Of a stretch of DNA of 40,288 bases, positions 1-9,415 are shown in pieces. Each line of letters begins with the position of its first letter. Within the stretch, counting starts at the first letter, position 1. The translations under genes were made by a program, and so were the position numbers. The notes below the pieces were generated by a model, which saw nothing but the letters and a program-made list of their open reading frames with translations, had not been told where the DNA came from and ran no database searches. The DNA lies in contig JACRDS010000050.1 of the NCBI GenBank assembly GCA_016212825.1, forward strand, positions 1-40,288, in the 5' to 3' direction. This stretch comes from Elusimicrobiota bacterium (GTDB taxonomy: Bacteria; Elusimicrobiota; Elusimicrobia; UBA1565; UBA9628).

Positions 1-1953
1 CCAGAAAGCGATGGTGCTCAGCACCGCGGTGGCCCAGAGCAGGTATTCCTGGACCAGACCCCGCCGCACCAGCCAGCGCAGGGCTCCCCCCACGGACACG
101 CTCAGGCCGCCGGTCTCGTCCACCAGGCGGTCCACGAAGAGCGCGTCGAATATGTTCCCCAGTTGGGCGGCCAGCACCGTCACCAGGCCCCAGCCGTCCA
201 CGAAGATGCGGTCGAGGACCTGCGAGTCGAACCAGAAGGCCAGGCGCGCCAGGCGGTCGCCCAGGTCCACCAGCCACAGGAAGATGTCGTCGAGGTAGTA
301 GCGGCGCTCCAGGAGGCTGAAGGCCGGCGCCAGGCGCCGCTTGAGCTCCTCGGCGGCCCGGAAGTCGTGCCCGGCGTAGAGCCAGTAGGAGAGCAGGAAG
401 GCGCAGACGGACGCCGCGAAGACGCCCCAGCCCAGGCCGTGGGGAGCCTCGTGGATGAGGACGCCGGCCGGCCGCTCGAAGCCCGCCAGATGCTCGAAGA
501 GGTGGTCGTGCTCCAGGCCGAAGCCGGCGACGATGGAGAGGGCCGCCAGGACGGCCAAGGGCAGGGTCATGACCGCCGGCGATTCATGAGCGTGCTGGTA
601 GCGCTCCAGGTCCCGCTCCGTGCCGGTGAACGTCAGGAAGATCAGGCGGAACATGTAGAAGCAGGTCAAGGCGGCGGTGAAGGCGAGGATCAGGAAGAGC
701 CGGGGGTCGGCTTCATAGACCCGTTCGAGGATCATGTCCTTGGAGTACCAGCCCGCCAGACCGGGGAAGCCGGCGATGGCCAAGGCGCCGATGAAGGTGG
801 CGGCGAAGGTGTAGGGCATCTTCTTGGAGAGGTTGCCCATCTGGCGCATGTCGTTGGTGTGCACCGCGTGGATGACCGAGCCGGCGCACAGGAAGAGCAG
901 GGCCTTGAAGGCCGCGTGCGTGGTCAGGTGGAAGAGCCCGGCGGTGTAGCCCCAGCAGCCCAGGGCGCACATCATGAAGCCCAGCTGGGAGACCGTGGAG
1001 AAGGCCAGGACCCGCTTGATGTCGTAGCAGGCCAGGGCCATGGTGGCGGCCATGAACGCGGTGATCGCCCCGGCCCAGGCCACGGCCGACATCGCGACGG
1101 GGCTGAAAGCGTAGATGAAGTAGCACTTGGCGACCAGGTAGATGCCGGCCGCGACCATGGTCGCGGCGTGGATGAGGGCCGAGACCGGGGTCGGGCCCTC
1201 CATGGCGTCGGGCAGCCAGATGAAGAGCGGGAACTGGGCGGACTTGCCCGCCGCGCCGCAGAGCAGGCCCAGGCCGATGGCCGTGGCGGCCCACATCGGC
1301 ATGTCTCCGTCCTCCACGAACATCTTGATCTGCGGGATCTGGAAGCTGCCCACCTGCGCGAAGACGAGCAGCAGCGCCAGGTAGAGGCCCAGGTCGCCGA
1401 GCTTGGTGGTGACGAAGGCCTTCTTGGCCGCGTAGGGCGGGTCCTTCTTCTCGAACCAGAAGCCGATGAGGATGTAGGAGGAGAAGCCCACCAGTTCCCA
1501 GCAGCAGAAGGTCACCAGGAGGTTGCTGGAGACCACCAGGCCGAGCATGGAGGCGGTGAAGAAGGAGAGGTAGGCGTAGTAGCGTTTGAAGCGGGCGTCG
1601 CCGTGCATGTAGCCCAGGGAGTAGACCTGGACCAGGAAGCTCACCAGGCAGACCACGACCAGCATGACCGCGGCCGGTCCGTCGATGAGCACGCCGATGG
1701 GCATGTCGTAGAGGAACGGCCTGCCCGCGACCGTGGCCCCGAAGGAGAACCAGCTCCAGTCCATCTGGTAGGGGAGGTGGAGGGAGCCTGCGGCTGCGCC
1801 CCAGAAGATGGCGACGGACTGGACCAGGCACCAGCCGATGGCGAAGATGCTGACGAAGGGCATGGGCGAGTGCGGGTCCTCCGGCGCCAGCAGGAGGATG
1901 ATCACGGAGGCGACCAGCGGGATGAGCGGGATGAGGTGGACGTTCTCGAGCAT
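1..1953 (-). CDS. nuoL: NADH-quinone oxidoreductase subunit L (3' end truncated by window edge)
   Basis: Minus-strand frame from ATG at 1953 reads MLENVHLIPLIPLVASVIILLLAPEDPHSPM...SFFTASMLGLVVSSNLLVTFCCWELVGFSSYILIGFW...HAATMVAAGIYLV..., typical NuoL. Absent from the ORF track because it has no stop inside the window. Confidence 0.95.
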   Translation of the reverse strand, partial: MLENVHLIPLIPLVASVIILLLAPEDPHSPMPFVSIFAIGWCLVQSVAIFWGAAAGSLHLPYQMDWSWFSFGATVAGRPFLYDMPIGVLIDGPAAVMLVVVCLVSFLVQVYSLGYMHGDARFKRYYAYLSFFTASMLGLVVSSNLLVTFCCWELVGFSSYILIGFWFEKKDPPYAAKKAFVTTKLGDLGLYLALLLVFAQVGSFQIPQIKMFVEDGDMPMWAATAIGLGLLCGAAGKSAQFPLFIWLPDAMEGPTPVSALIHAATMVAAGIYLVAKCYFIYAFSPVAMSAVAWAGAITAFMAATMALACYDIKRVLAFSTVSQLGFMMCALGCWGYTAGLFHLTTHAAFKALLFLCAGSVIHAVHTNDMRQMGNLSKKMPYTFAATFIGALAIAGFPGLAGWYSKDMILERVYEADPRLFLILAFTAALTCFYMFRLIFLTFTGTERDLERYQHAHESPAVMTLPLAVLAALSIVAGFGLEHDHLFEHLAGFERPAGVLIHEAPHGLGWGVFAASVCAFLLSYWLYAGHDFRAAEELKRRLAPAFSLLERRYYLDDIFLWLVDLGDRLARLAFWFDSQVLDRIFVDGWGLVTVLAAQLGNIFDALFVDRLVDETGGLSVSVGGALRWLVRRGLVQEYLLWATAVLSTIAFW

Positions 1954-1954
1954 G

Positions 1955-2269
1955 CTATCCCTTCAGGAGGTGGAAGTCCTCGACGTAGGCCGTGGCCGAG
2001 TTGCGGTAGATGGCCAGGACCAGGGCCAGGCCCACCACCACCTCGGCCGCGGCCACCGTGATGACGAAGAGCGCCGTGGTCATCCCCGCGACGCCGCCCG
2101 GGTGCAGGTGGTGGTTGAACGCGGCCAGGTTGATGTTGGCGGCGTTGAACATGAGCTCGATGGACATCAGGATGCCGATGATGTTGCGGCGCGTCAGGGC
2201 CCCGAAGAGCCCGATGAGGAAGAGGACCGCGCCCAGGACGAGGTAGTGGCTCAGGCCGATGGTCGTCAT
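1955..2269 (-). CDS. nuoK: NADH-quinone oxidoreductase subunit K
   Basis: MTTIGLSHYLVLGAVLFLIGLFGALTRRNIIGILMSIELMFNAANINLAAF..., 104 aa; internal start of listed ORF 1955..2485. Confidence 0.95.
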   Translation of the reverse strand: MTTIGLSHYLVLGAVLFLIGLFGALTRRNIIGILMSIELMFNAANINLAAFNHHLHPGGVAGMTTALFVITVAAAEVVVGLALVLAIYRNSATAYVEDFHLLKG

Positions 2270-2754
2270 ATCTCTTTCCTGGAGAAGAAGACCGCGCCGA
2301 GCAGCGCGGCGAGCAGGACCAGGGAGATCAGCTCGAAGGGCACGGCGTATTCGCCCAGCATGAGCAGGCCGATGGCGCGCGTCTGGGCCGCGTGGGGCGT
2401 GTCCCCGGTCCCGGCGCCGAAGAACGAGGTCAGGCGCCAGAGGCCGGCGCCGGTGATGGCGCAGACCAGCAGGGCGGCGCCCCACAGCTCGTTGACCTGG
2501 CGGTTGTGCAGGTCCGTGGTGCGGCCCAGGAGCATGACCACGAAGACGATGAGGATGGCGATGCCGCCCACGTAGATGAGCAGCTGGGCCGCGAAGAGGA
2601 AGTCGGCGCTGAGGCAGGCGAACACGCCCGCCACCCCGGCGAGGCTCAGGCCCAGGGCCAGGGCCGAGTGCACGGTGTTGCGCAGGGTCACCACCAGCAG
2701 GGCTCCGGCCACGGCCACCGCGGCCATCGAGTAGAACGCTATCGTTTCAAGCAT
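2266..2754 (-). CDS. nuoJ: NADH-quinone oxidoreductase subunit J
   Basis: MLETIAFYSMAAVAVAGALLVVTLRNTVHSALALGLSLAGVAGVFACLSADFLFAAQLLIYVGGIAILIVFVVML. Confidence 0.93.
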   Translation of the reverse strand: MLETIAFYSMAAVAVAGALLVVTLRNTVHSALALGLSLAGVAGVFACLSADFLFAAQLLIYVGGIAILIVFVVMLLGRTTDLHNRQVNELWGAALLVCAITGAGLWRLTSFFGAGTGDTPHAAQTRAIGLLMLGEYAVPFELISLVLLAALLGAVFFSRKEI

Positions 2755-2763
2755 GGGTTCGTG

Positions 2764-2787
2764 AAGTTCGTGAAGGCCTGACACCGT
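2764..2787 (-). repeat. Single arm of GGTGTCAGGC-core intergenic repeat
   Basis: Minus strand GGTGTCAGGCCTTCACGAACTTCAC, near-identical to the right arm at about 32391-32418; lies between nuoI stop and nuoJ start. Confidence 0.6.
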
Positions 2788-3297
2788 TCATATTCGGGCC
2801 TGGACCTCCCGGACGGAGATATGGCTCTCCGGGTCCCGGAAGGCCTTCTGGACGGGGTCCCAGACCCGGCCGGCCAGGGGGAAGCCCGGCTTCCAGCAGC
2901 GCACCATGTCGTCGCGCGTGGAGAAGGCGAGCTCGTAGTCCAGGGAGTGCCAGACCGACTTGGGCTTGGTGGGGCAGGCCTCCTGGCAGAGGCCGCAGAA
3001 ATTGCACTTGCCCAGGTCCAAGGAGTACCATTCCGCCTTGGGGACCCGCTTCTTGGTCTCGGGATGGGTCTGGGCCTCCAGGGCGATGCAGGCGGAGGGG
3101 CAGGCCTTGGCGCAGAGACCGCAGGCGATGCAGGTGGCGGCGTCGAAGAGCAGGAGGCCCCGGAATCGCTCGTAGGGCACGAGCTTCTCCGTGGGGTACT
3201 GCACCGTGACCGAGGGCTTGAAGAGGTAGCGCAGGGTGATCCAGAGCCCTTCGCAGAAGGCCCAGGAGGCTGAGGAGACTTCCTTGAAGTAGCCCAT
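2788..3297 (-). CDS. nuoI: NADH-quinone oxidoreductase subunit I (two 4Fe-4S)
   Basis: MGYFKEVSSASWAFCEGLWITLRYLFKPSVTVQYP... with CIACGLCAKACP and CNFCGLCQEACP. Confidence 0.95.
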   Translation of the reverse strand: MGYFKEVSSASWAFCEGLWITLRYLFKPSVTVQYPTEKLVPYERFRGLLLFDAATCIACGLCAKACPSACIALEAQTHPETKKRVPKAEWYSLDLGKCNFCGLCQEACPTKPKSVWHSLDYELAFSTRDDMVRCWKPGFPLAGRVWDPVQKAFRDPESHISVREVQARI

Positions 3298-4574
3298 CAG
3301 CGCAGCCCCCAGCCGCGCTGCATGAGGAAGAGCAGGATCCCGGCGAAGGCGATGTTGGCGAAGGACCAGGGCAGCAGGAACTTCCAGTTGAAGTCCATGA
3401 GCTGGTCCACGCGCAGGCGGGGGAAGGTCCAGCGGAACCAGAGGAAGACGAACATCATGAGCATGGCCTTGCCGGTCATCCAGATCCAGCTCGGGATGCC
3501 GACCAGCCAGGGCAGGGGCGCGGCCCCGCCCCCGAGGAAGAAGACCGCCAGAAGGAAGGAGGAGAGCAGGACGTAGCCGTATTCCATGAGGAAGAACAGG
3601 GACCACTTCATGCCCGAGAACTCGGTGTGGAAGCCGGCCACCAGCTCGGACTCGGCCTCCGGGATGTCGAAGGGGGTGCGGTTGGTCTCGGCCACCGAGG
3701 CGATGAGGAAGAACAGGAAGGCCAGCTGGCCCACCACCGGGTAGAACACGAACCAGCGCGGAAGGAAGCCGAACCAGTAGCCGGCCTGGGCCGCGTCGAT
3801 GACCGCCAGGTCCAAGGAGCCCGCGAACATGAGCACCGGGACCACGGAGAAGCCCCGGGGCAGCTCGTAGCTCACGATCTGGGCCGCGGCGCGCAGGCCG
3901 CCGAGCAAAGAGTACTTGTTGCCCGAGGCCCAGCCCGCCATGACCACGCCGATGACCGAGATCCCGGCGAAGGCGAAGATGTAGAGGACCCCCACGTCGA
4001 GCTTGGCCGCGGCCAGCTCCGTGCCGAAGAGCACCGGGGCGAAGGCCATGACGCAGGGCGCGATGGCCACGACGGGGGCCAGCGTGTGCATGACCTGGTC
4101 GGCCGCGGCCGGGGTCACGTCCTCTTTGAGGAGCAGCTTGACGGTGTCGAGCAAGGTCTGGGCCCAGCCGTGGAAGCCGCCCGCGTACATGGGCCCCACG
4201 CGGGACTGGATGTGGGCCGAGATCTTGCGCTCCCACCACACGGCCCAGAGGCCGTTGGCCACGATGACGCCGATGACGCAGCCGAGCTTGATGAGCACCC
4301 AGGCCCAGGCGACCGCGGCCGGGGGCAGGCCCGAGCGGTTGAGCAGGGCCAGGAGCTTCTCCCCCCATCGCGCCAGCTCGCCGACGCCGGCGCCTATGGC
4401 TAAGAGGCCGATGATGATGCCGGCCAGCCACAGCGCGCCGGCCCGATAGCGGGGCAAAGACCAGGGGCTCTTCCAGAGCTCGGTGGGCCAGTAGCGCGTG
4501 TCGGTCAGCAGGCGCCCCCCCGCCTTGCGGTTGAGGACGGGCTGCGGATAGGCCGGCTTCTCCGCCGCGCTCAC
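3297..4574 (-). CDS. nuoH: NADH-quinone oxidoreductase subunit H
   Basis: GTG start; ...WWERKISAHIQSRVGPMYAGGFHGWAQTLLDTVKLLLKEDVTPAAAD... ETNRTPFDIPEAESELVAGFHTEFSGMKW. Confidence 0.96.
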   Translation of the reverse strand: MSAAEKPAYPQPVLNRKAGGRLLTDTRYWPTELWKSPWSLPRYRAGALWLAGIIIGLLAIGAGVGELARWGEKLLALLNRSGLPPAAVAWAWVLIKLGCVIGVIVANGLWAVWWERKISAHIQSRVGPMYAGGFHGWAQTLLDTVKLLLKEDVTPAAADQVMHTLAPVVAIAPCVMAFAPVLFGTELAAAKLDVGVLYIFAFAGISVIGVVMAGWASGNKYSLLGGLRAAAQIVSYELPRGFSVVPVLMFAGSLDLAVIDAAQAGYWFGFLPRWFVFYPVVGQLAFLFFLIASVAETNRTPFDIPEAESELVAGFHTEFSGMKWSLFFLMEYGYVLLSSFLLAVFFLGGGAAPLPWLVGIPSWIWMTGKAMLMMFVFLWFRWTFPRLRVDQLMDFNWKFLLPWSFANIAFAGILLFLMQRGWGLR

Positions 4575-5704
4575 CGGTCCACCTCGCCCAGCACGATGTC
4601 GAAGGAGCCCAGCACCGCGATGACATCCGCGACTTTCTTGCCCACCAGGATGTCCTGCAGGATGGCCAGGTTGATGAAGCAGGGGGCGCGCACGTGCAGC
4701 CGGTAGGGGGCGGTCCCGCCGTCGGAGACCAGGAAGATGCCCAGGTCGCCGCGCGAGGCCTCCACATGGGCGTAGGCCTCTCCGGCCGGCGGCTTGGGGA
4801 GCTTGGCGATGCCCTTGGCCATGAGGTCTCCGCCGGGAAGCGCCGCCAGGGCGGCCTCCACGATGCGCACGGACTGGCGCATCTCCTGGACCCGGCAGAA
4901 GTAGCGGTCCCAGCAGGAGCCGGTCTCGCCCAGGGGCACGTCGAAATCGTACGTCTCGTAGCCGCAGTAGGGCTCGGACTTGCGCACGTCGTAGGCCGCG
5001 CCCGAGCCGCGCAGGTTCGGCCCGGAGAGGCCCCAGGCCGCGGCCGTCTCCTTCGGGATGACGCCGATGCCTTTGGTGCGGGCCAGGAAGATGGGGTTGA
5101 AGGAGAGCAAGGTGTCGTACTCGTCGAGGCGCGGCTTGAAGAACTCCAGGAACTCCCGGCACTTGGCGGTCCAGTCCGCGTCCACGTCCGAGGCCACGCC
5201 GCCGAGGCGGATGTAGTTGTAGGTCAGGCGCGCGCCGCAGAGGGCCTCGTAGAGGTCGAGGATCATCTCGCGCTCGCGGAAGGCGTAGAGGAACGGGGTG
5301 AAGGCGCCGATGTCGATGCCGTAGGTGCCCAGGAAGATCAGGTGGCTGGCGATGCGGTTGAGTTCGCACGTGATGACGCGCAGGGCCTGGGCCCGCGGCG
5401 GCGCCTGCACGGCCATGAGCTTCTCGGCCGCCAGGCAGAAGGCCAGGTTGTTGGGCATCGCGGAGCAGTAGTCCCAGCGGTCGGTGAGGACCACGCACTG
5501 GTGATAGCTGCGGGTCTCCATGAGCTTCTCGGTGCCCCGGTGCAGGTAGCCGATGTCCGGGAAGGCCTTGGTGATGACCTCCCCGGCCAAGGTCAGGCCC
5601 AGGCGCAGCACCCCGTGCGTGGAGGGGTGCTGGGGCCCCAGGTTGACGAACATGGTGTCCATCTCGAGGCCCGGGCCGCTCACCAGAGGCTCTTCAGTCT
5701 TCAT
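4571..5704 (-). CDS. nuoD: NADH-quinone oxidoreductase subunit D
   Basis: [26 protein letters not shown]...[33 protein letters not shown]...[22 protein letters not shown]. Confidence 0.97.
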   Translation of the reverse strand: MKTEEPLVSGPGLEMDTMFVNLGPQHPSTHGVLRLGLTLAGEVITKAFPDIGYLHRGTEKLMETRSYHQCVVLTDRWDYCSAMPNNLAFCLAAEKLMAVQAPPRAQALRVITCELNRIASHLIFLGTYGIDIGAFTPFLYAFREREMILDLYEALCGARLTYNYIRLGGVASDVDADWTAKCREFLEFFKPRLDEYDTLLSFNPIFLARTKGIGVIPKETAAAWGLSGPNLRGSGAAYDVRKSEPYCGYETYDFDVPLGETGSCWDRYFCRVQEMRQSVRIVEAALAALPGGDLMAKGIAKLPKPPAGEAYAHVEASRGDLGIFLVSDGGTAPYRLHVRAPCFINLAILQDILVGKKVADVIAVLGSFDIVLGEVDR

Positions 5705-6263
5705 CGTAGGCGTCCTTCTCGTGGGCGTAGTCCTTGCGCAGGGGGTGGCCTTTGAGGAAATCGGGGGTCAGGATCTTGGTCAGGTTGGGATGGCCGGAGA
5801 AGCGCACGCCCAGCAGGTCGAAGGCCTCGCGTTCCTGCCAGTCCGCGGCCGCGAACAGGCTCGTGAGGCTGGGCACCTCGGCGTTGTCGCGCGGGACCTC
5901 CAGGCGCAGGAAGACCTTCTGCCCGGTCTGGAGGTTCCCGAAGGACCAGAGCATGTCCAGGACCGGGCGGTAGGCGATGCCGGCGCCCGCGGCCGGGGCC
6001 ACGGGCGGGGGCGGGGCCTTCTTGGTGAAGGGGCTGGGGTTGGCGCTGGAGACGAATCCCGCCAGGCTCACCGGGCCCAGCCAGTCCACGGCCGTGACCA
6101 TCTCCAGATAGGCGAAGCCCAGCTCGTCCTTGAGGATGCGCGCCGCGGCCAGGATGTCCGCCGGCGCGGCCAGCCGGAGCGTGGGATAGTCCTTGACCGG
6201 CGAGGCCGCGGACTCGGCCCTGGGCAAGGCGGCCAGGAGCCTGGCCACGGGGTCGGGCTTCAA
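5694..6263 (-). CDS. nuoC: NADH-quinone oxidoreductase subunit C
   Basis: ...[48 protein letters not shown]; separate from nuoD. Confidence 0.93.
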   Translation of the reverse strand: MKPDPVARLLAALPRAESAASPVKDYPTLRLAAPADILAAARILKDELGFAYLEMVTAVDWLGPVSLAGFVSSANPSPFTKKAPPPPVAPAAGAGIAYRPVLDMLWSFGNLQTGQKVFLRLEVPRDNAEVPSLTSLFAAADWQEREAFDLLGVRFSGHPNLTKILTPDFLKGHPLRKDYAHEKDAYDED

Positions 6264-6820
6264 GCCGCCTCCCCGGTCAGGTCGCGGCTGCCCTTCTCGG
6301 CCTGAGCGGTCGCGCCGCCGCCGCGTTCGAGCTTCATGCCCATGATCTTCTTCTGCAGCTCCATGAAGCCGTAGATGAGGGCCTCGGGCCGGGGCGGGCA
6401 GCCCGGCACGTAGACGTCCACGGGCACGATGCGGTCCACGCCCTTGACCACGGAATAGGAGTCGTAATAGGGGCCGCCGCAGCTGGCGCAGCTGCCCATG
6501 GCGATGACGAAGCGGGGCTCCGGCATCTGGTGGTAGATCTCCACGATGGGGGCGGCCATCTTCTTGGTGACCGTCCCGGCGATGAGCAGGAGGTCGGCCT
6601 GCCGCGGGCTGGGGCGCGGGATGACGCCGAAGCGGTCGAAGTCGAAGCGGCCGGCGTAGGCCACCATCATCTCGATGGCGCAGCAGGCCAGGCCGAAGGT
6701 GAGCGGCCAGACCGAGTACTTGCGGCCCAAGTCGACGATGTAGTCGGTGCTGGTCAGCAGGACCTGGCCGCCCGGCACGGCCTTGGCCACCACCGGGAAC
6801 TTGTCGAGGACTATTCCCAA
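6260..6820 (-). CDS. nuoB: NADH-quinone oxidoreductase subunit B
   Basis: Probable TTG start at 6820; [49 protein letters not shown]... [21 protein letters not shown]...[14 protein letters not shown]. Confidence 0.95.
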   Translation of the reverse strand: MGIVLDKFPVVAKAVPGGQVLLTSTDYIVDLGRKYSVWPLTFGLACCAIEMMVAYAGRFDFDRFGVIPRPSPRQADLLLIAGTVTKKMAAPIVEIYHQMPEPRFVIAMGSCASCGGPYYDSYSVVKGVDRIVPVDVYVPGCPPRPEALIYGFMELQKKIMGMKLERGGGATAQAEKGSRDLTGEAA

Positions 6821-7167
6821 ACCAGGGCTCCCTTGCGCCAGGCGAAGAGCAGCCCCAGGAAGAGGACGGCCAGGAAGACCGCCATCTCGGCCAGGGCCAG
6901 GGTCCCGACCTCCCGGACCGTGACCGCCCAGGGATAGACGTAGAGGATCTCGACGTCGAAGATCACGAAGAGCAGGGCGAAGACATAGAAGCGGATGTTG
7001 AGCTTCACCTCGCTGGAGCCGGTGGGCTTGATGCCGCACTCGTAGGTGCTGAGCTTGCGGGCGTAGGGCAGGCTGGGGCGCAGGAGCTTGGCCGCGACGA
7101 GGGCCCCGGCGCCGAACGCGACCCCGACGCAGACGAACAGGAAGACGACGACGAACGGGCTCAGCAT
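6811..7167 (-). CDS. nuoA: NADH-quinone oxidoreductase subunit A
   Basis: [81 protein letters not shown]. Confidence 0.96.
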   Translation of the reverse strand: MLSPFVVVFLFVCVGVAFGAGALVAAKLLRPSLPYARKLSTYECGIKPTGSSEVKLNIRFYVFALLFVIFDVEILYVYPWAVTVREVGTLALAEMAVFLAVLFLGLLFAWRKGALVWE

Positions 7168-8234
7168 CGGCTGACCCGCTTCGTCTGCACGAGGACTTTG
7201 AAGGCTTCGCCCATGCCTTCGGGGTGGACCAGGGTCTTGAGCTTGGCCCGGTCGGTGACCGTGCCCGCGTCCGAGCCGGCCGGGAGCCAGTCCAGGATGC
7301 CGCAGTCGAGGAGGAAGCGGGCCATGGAGGTGAAGGAGGCGCAGCGCAGGCCGAGGCCCTCCCCTTCCTCTATGAGGGCGGAGAAGTCCACCGGGCAGGT
7401 GAGGTCGCGGTCCCCGGGGTCGGCGAGGAGCCGGGAGCCCACGGTGTGGAGATGGTAGCTGCGCGGGGTGTTGACGTCTCCGGGGGCGAAGCGCTTGCCG
7501 TAGTCGATGGTGGCCAGGACCCCGCATTCCAGGCGCCCGGCCGCCTCGCGCAGCCAGGAGCGGGCCTCCAGGCAGACGGCATGGCGCCGGCCTTCCTGCA
7601 GAGTGTCGGCCACGGCCCGCGCGTGCGGCTCGAGTCCGCGGGTGGAGAGCTCTCCCAGGACCGCGTCGCCGGCTCCGTCGGTGTAGAGCTCCAGGACCCG
7701 TCCGCCGCGCTTCTCCAGGACATGGAAGGGCAGGGCGTCGACCAACTCGTTGGAGAGGAACACGCCGCGGAACGCGGGGACCTCGGCCAGCCGTTCGCAG
7801 GCCAGCACCCGGCCGGGAACGTCCTCGAAGCCGGCGAGGCTCTCCAGGAGGCGCTCCCGGCTGCGCTCCACCAGGACCCAGCAGAGGTCCGCGGCCAGCT
7901 CGGGCCGCTCGCGGTTGAGGCCCTCGCGCAGCTGGCGCGCCAAGAGGCCCGAGCCGGAGCCCATCTCCACGATGGTGTAGGGCGGCGGCACGCTGCGGGA
8001 GCGCAGCTCGTCGAGCCACTTGGCCAGGGCCCGGGCCAAAGACATGCCGAAGGCGGGGTGCAGCTCGGGCGCGGTGTAGAAGTGCTCGGTCGGCCGGCGC
8101 CGGGCGTAGAAGCCGCGCTCTGGATGGTAGAGCGCGGTCTCGCAGAATTCCCGGAAGGTGCGCAGGCGGCCGCCGTGAGTCTGCTGGCGGCCGCTCCGGA
8201 CGGACCGGTCGCGTTCCTGGACCCTCATGCCCAC
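7161..8234 (-). CDS. SAM-dependent methyltransferase, MidA/NDUFAF7 (DUF185, Methyltransf_28) family
   Basis: [45 protein letters not shown]...[15 protein letters not shown]...[16 protein letters not shown]... [10 protein letters not shown]; overlaps nuoA start by 7 nt. Confidence 0.85.
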   Translation of the reverse strand: MGMRVQERDRSVRSGRQQTHGGRLRTFREFCETALYHPERGFYARRRPTEHFYTAPELHPAFGMSLARALAKWLDELRSRSVPPPYTIVEMGSGSGLLARQLREGLNRERPELAADLCWVLVERSRERLLESLAGFEDVPGRVLACERLAEVPAFRGVFLSNELVDALPFHVLEKRGGRVLELYTDGAGDAVLGELSTRGLEPHARAVADTLQEGRRHAVCLEARSWLREAAGRLECGVLATIDYGKRFAPGDVNTPRSYHLHTVGSRLLADPGDRDLTCPVDFSALIEEGEGLGLRCASFTSMARFLLDCGILDWLPAGSDAGTVTDRAKLKTLVHPEGMGEAFKVLVQTKRVSRC

Positions 8235-8281
8235 GACTGCGGTCCCGCGCGAGCGGGGCCGTGGAGTCTTTTAGGGGATGA

Positions 8282-8464
8282 CTACTGCAGGTCCTCGGCG
8301 CCGAGGGTCTTCTTCTTGCCGTCGGCCTTGACGCGCTCGATGGAGGCGCTGACCATGGCGTTGATCTTGCCGGAGAGGGCTTCCACGTAGTCGCCGCCGG
8401 TGCGGAAGCCGGCATCCTTGACCATCTTCTTGACCTTGCTCACCACGACCATAACCTCGGACAT
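8282..8464 (-). CDS. Bacterial histone-fold protein (archaeal-histone-like, 60 aa)
   Basis: MSEVMVVVSKVKKMVKDAGFRTGGDYVEALSGKINAMVSASIERVKADGKKKTLGAEDLQ; short helix, long helix, short helix pattern; KKTLGAEDL resembles the archaeal histone alpha3 RKTIKAEDI. AGGAGG SD 6-7 nt upstream of ATG. Confidence 0.75.
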   Translation of the reverse strand: MSEVMVVVSKVKKMVKDAGFRTGGDYVEALSGKINAMVSASIERVKADGKKKTLGAEDLQ

Positions 8465-8508
8465 GAATTCCTCCTGGAAAACTTCGGCGTTGTCAAAGAA
8501 AGGCGATA

Positions 8509-8538
8509 TATATAATGAAATACGGAAGGAGCTGTCAA
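8509..8538 (-). promoter_or_regulatory. Sigma70-like promoter of the histone-fold gene
   Basis: Minus strand TTGACA (8538-8533), 17-18 bp spacer, TTATAT/TATATA, in an AT-rich island. Confidence 0.65.
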
Positions 8539-8581
8539 ATTCTCGGATAAAACGGTTGGCCACCTAACGGAACCGCCGGCC

Positions 8582-9307
8582 TTATTTGTCCTTAGGCAGA
8601 AACTCCTTGACCGCCTCGGCCTGCTTGGGGTCGAGTTCCACGGCCCTCGCCGCGTCCTTGAGCGCCTGGCCGCGCCGGCCCAGGGCCGCGCTGGCGCGCG
8701 CGCGCAGGGCGAAGAAGGCGCCGGTCTTGGGGGAGAGGAGGACGGCCCGGTCGAGGTCCGCGAAGGCCTGGGCCGGCCGGCGCAGGGCCAGCAGGGCCGC
8801 GGCCCGGTTGGCGTAGGCCGGGGCCAGGTCGGGGTCGAGCTTGACGGCGCGGTCGAAGTAGTCCAACGAGGTCTCGTTCTGCTTGCCGCGCAGGGCCAGG
8901 TAGCCCAGCTCGTTGTAGGCCAGGGCGTTCTTTCGGTCGAGGCGCACCGAGGCGTAGAGGGCTTCGGCCGCCTGGTCCTCGGCCCCGGCTTCGACCAGGC
9001 GCAGGCCGCGCTGGTAGTAGGCGTCGCTCATGGATGGGGCCAGGGCCGGCTTGACGTCCGGCTTGAGCTTGACCGCGGCTTCGAAGTCCGAGATGGCTTC
9101 CTCATACTGCCCCAGTTTGTAGCGGGCGGTGCAGCGGTTGGCCAGGGCCGCCGCGTCGTCCGGGCGGCGTTTGAGGTCCGCGTCGAGGGCCGCGGCCGCT
9201 TCCTGATAGCGGCCCTGCAGGAGCAGGACTGCGCCCAGGCTCCTGTCTTCCGCGGCCCGGGACGGGAGCGCGGCGAGGCACAACACGGCCGAGAGCAGCG
9301 CTTTCAT
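8582..9307 (-). CDS. TPR-repeat protein with signal peptide
   Basis: MKALLSAVLCLAALPSRAAEDRS then TPR repeats (AYNELGYLALRGKQNETSLDYFDRAVKLDPDLAPAYANRAAALLAL). Confidence 0.8.
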   Translation of the reverse strand: MKALLSAVLCLAALPSRAAEDRSLGAVLLLQGRYQEAAAALDADLKRRPDDAAALANRCTARYKLGQYEEAISDFEAAVKLKPDVKPALAPSMSDAYYQRGLRLVEAGAEDQAAEALYASVRLDRKNALAYNELGYLALRGKQNETSLDYFDRAVKLDPDLAPAYANRAAALLALRRPAQAFADLDRAVLLSPKTGAFFALRARASAALGRRGQALKDAARAVELDPKQAEAVKEFLPKDK

Positions 9308-9324
9308 GAGGGAATGCGAGATCG

Positions 9325-9397
9325 TGGCGCGGGGTGGAATCGAACCACCGACCTATCGCTTATGAAACGACCGCTCTAACCTCTGAGCTACCGCGCC
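9325..9397 (-). tRNA. tRNA with CAT anticodon (elongator Met or Ile2)
   Basis: Minus strand GGCGCGGTAGCTCAGAGGTTAGAGCGGTCGTTTCATAAGCGATAGGTCGGTGGTTCGATTCCACCCCGCGCCA folds as a cloverleaf; loop TTCATAA; CCA not encoded. Confidence 0.9.
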
Positions 9398-9407
9398 TAG
9401 GGCGAGA

Positions 9408-9415
9408 ATTATATC
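9408..9415 (-). promoter_or_regulatory. Extended -10 element (TGATATAAT) for tRNA-Met
   Basis: Minus strand TTTTTGATATAATTCTCG about 11 nt before the tRNA 5' end. Confidence 0.5.

Noticed and set aside
163-2061. 632-aa plus-strand ORF
   Set aside because: Antisense to nuoL in a GC-rich genome; low-complexity Gly/Arg/Glu-rich translation with no recognisable family.
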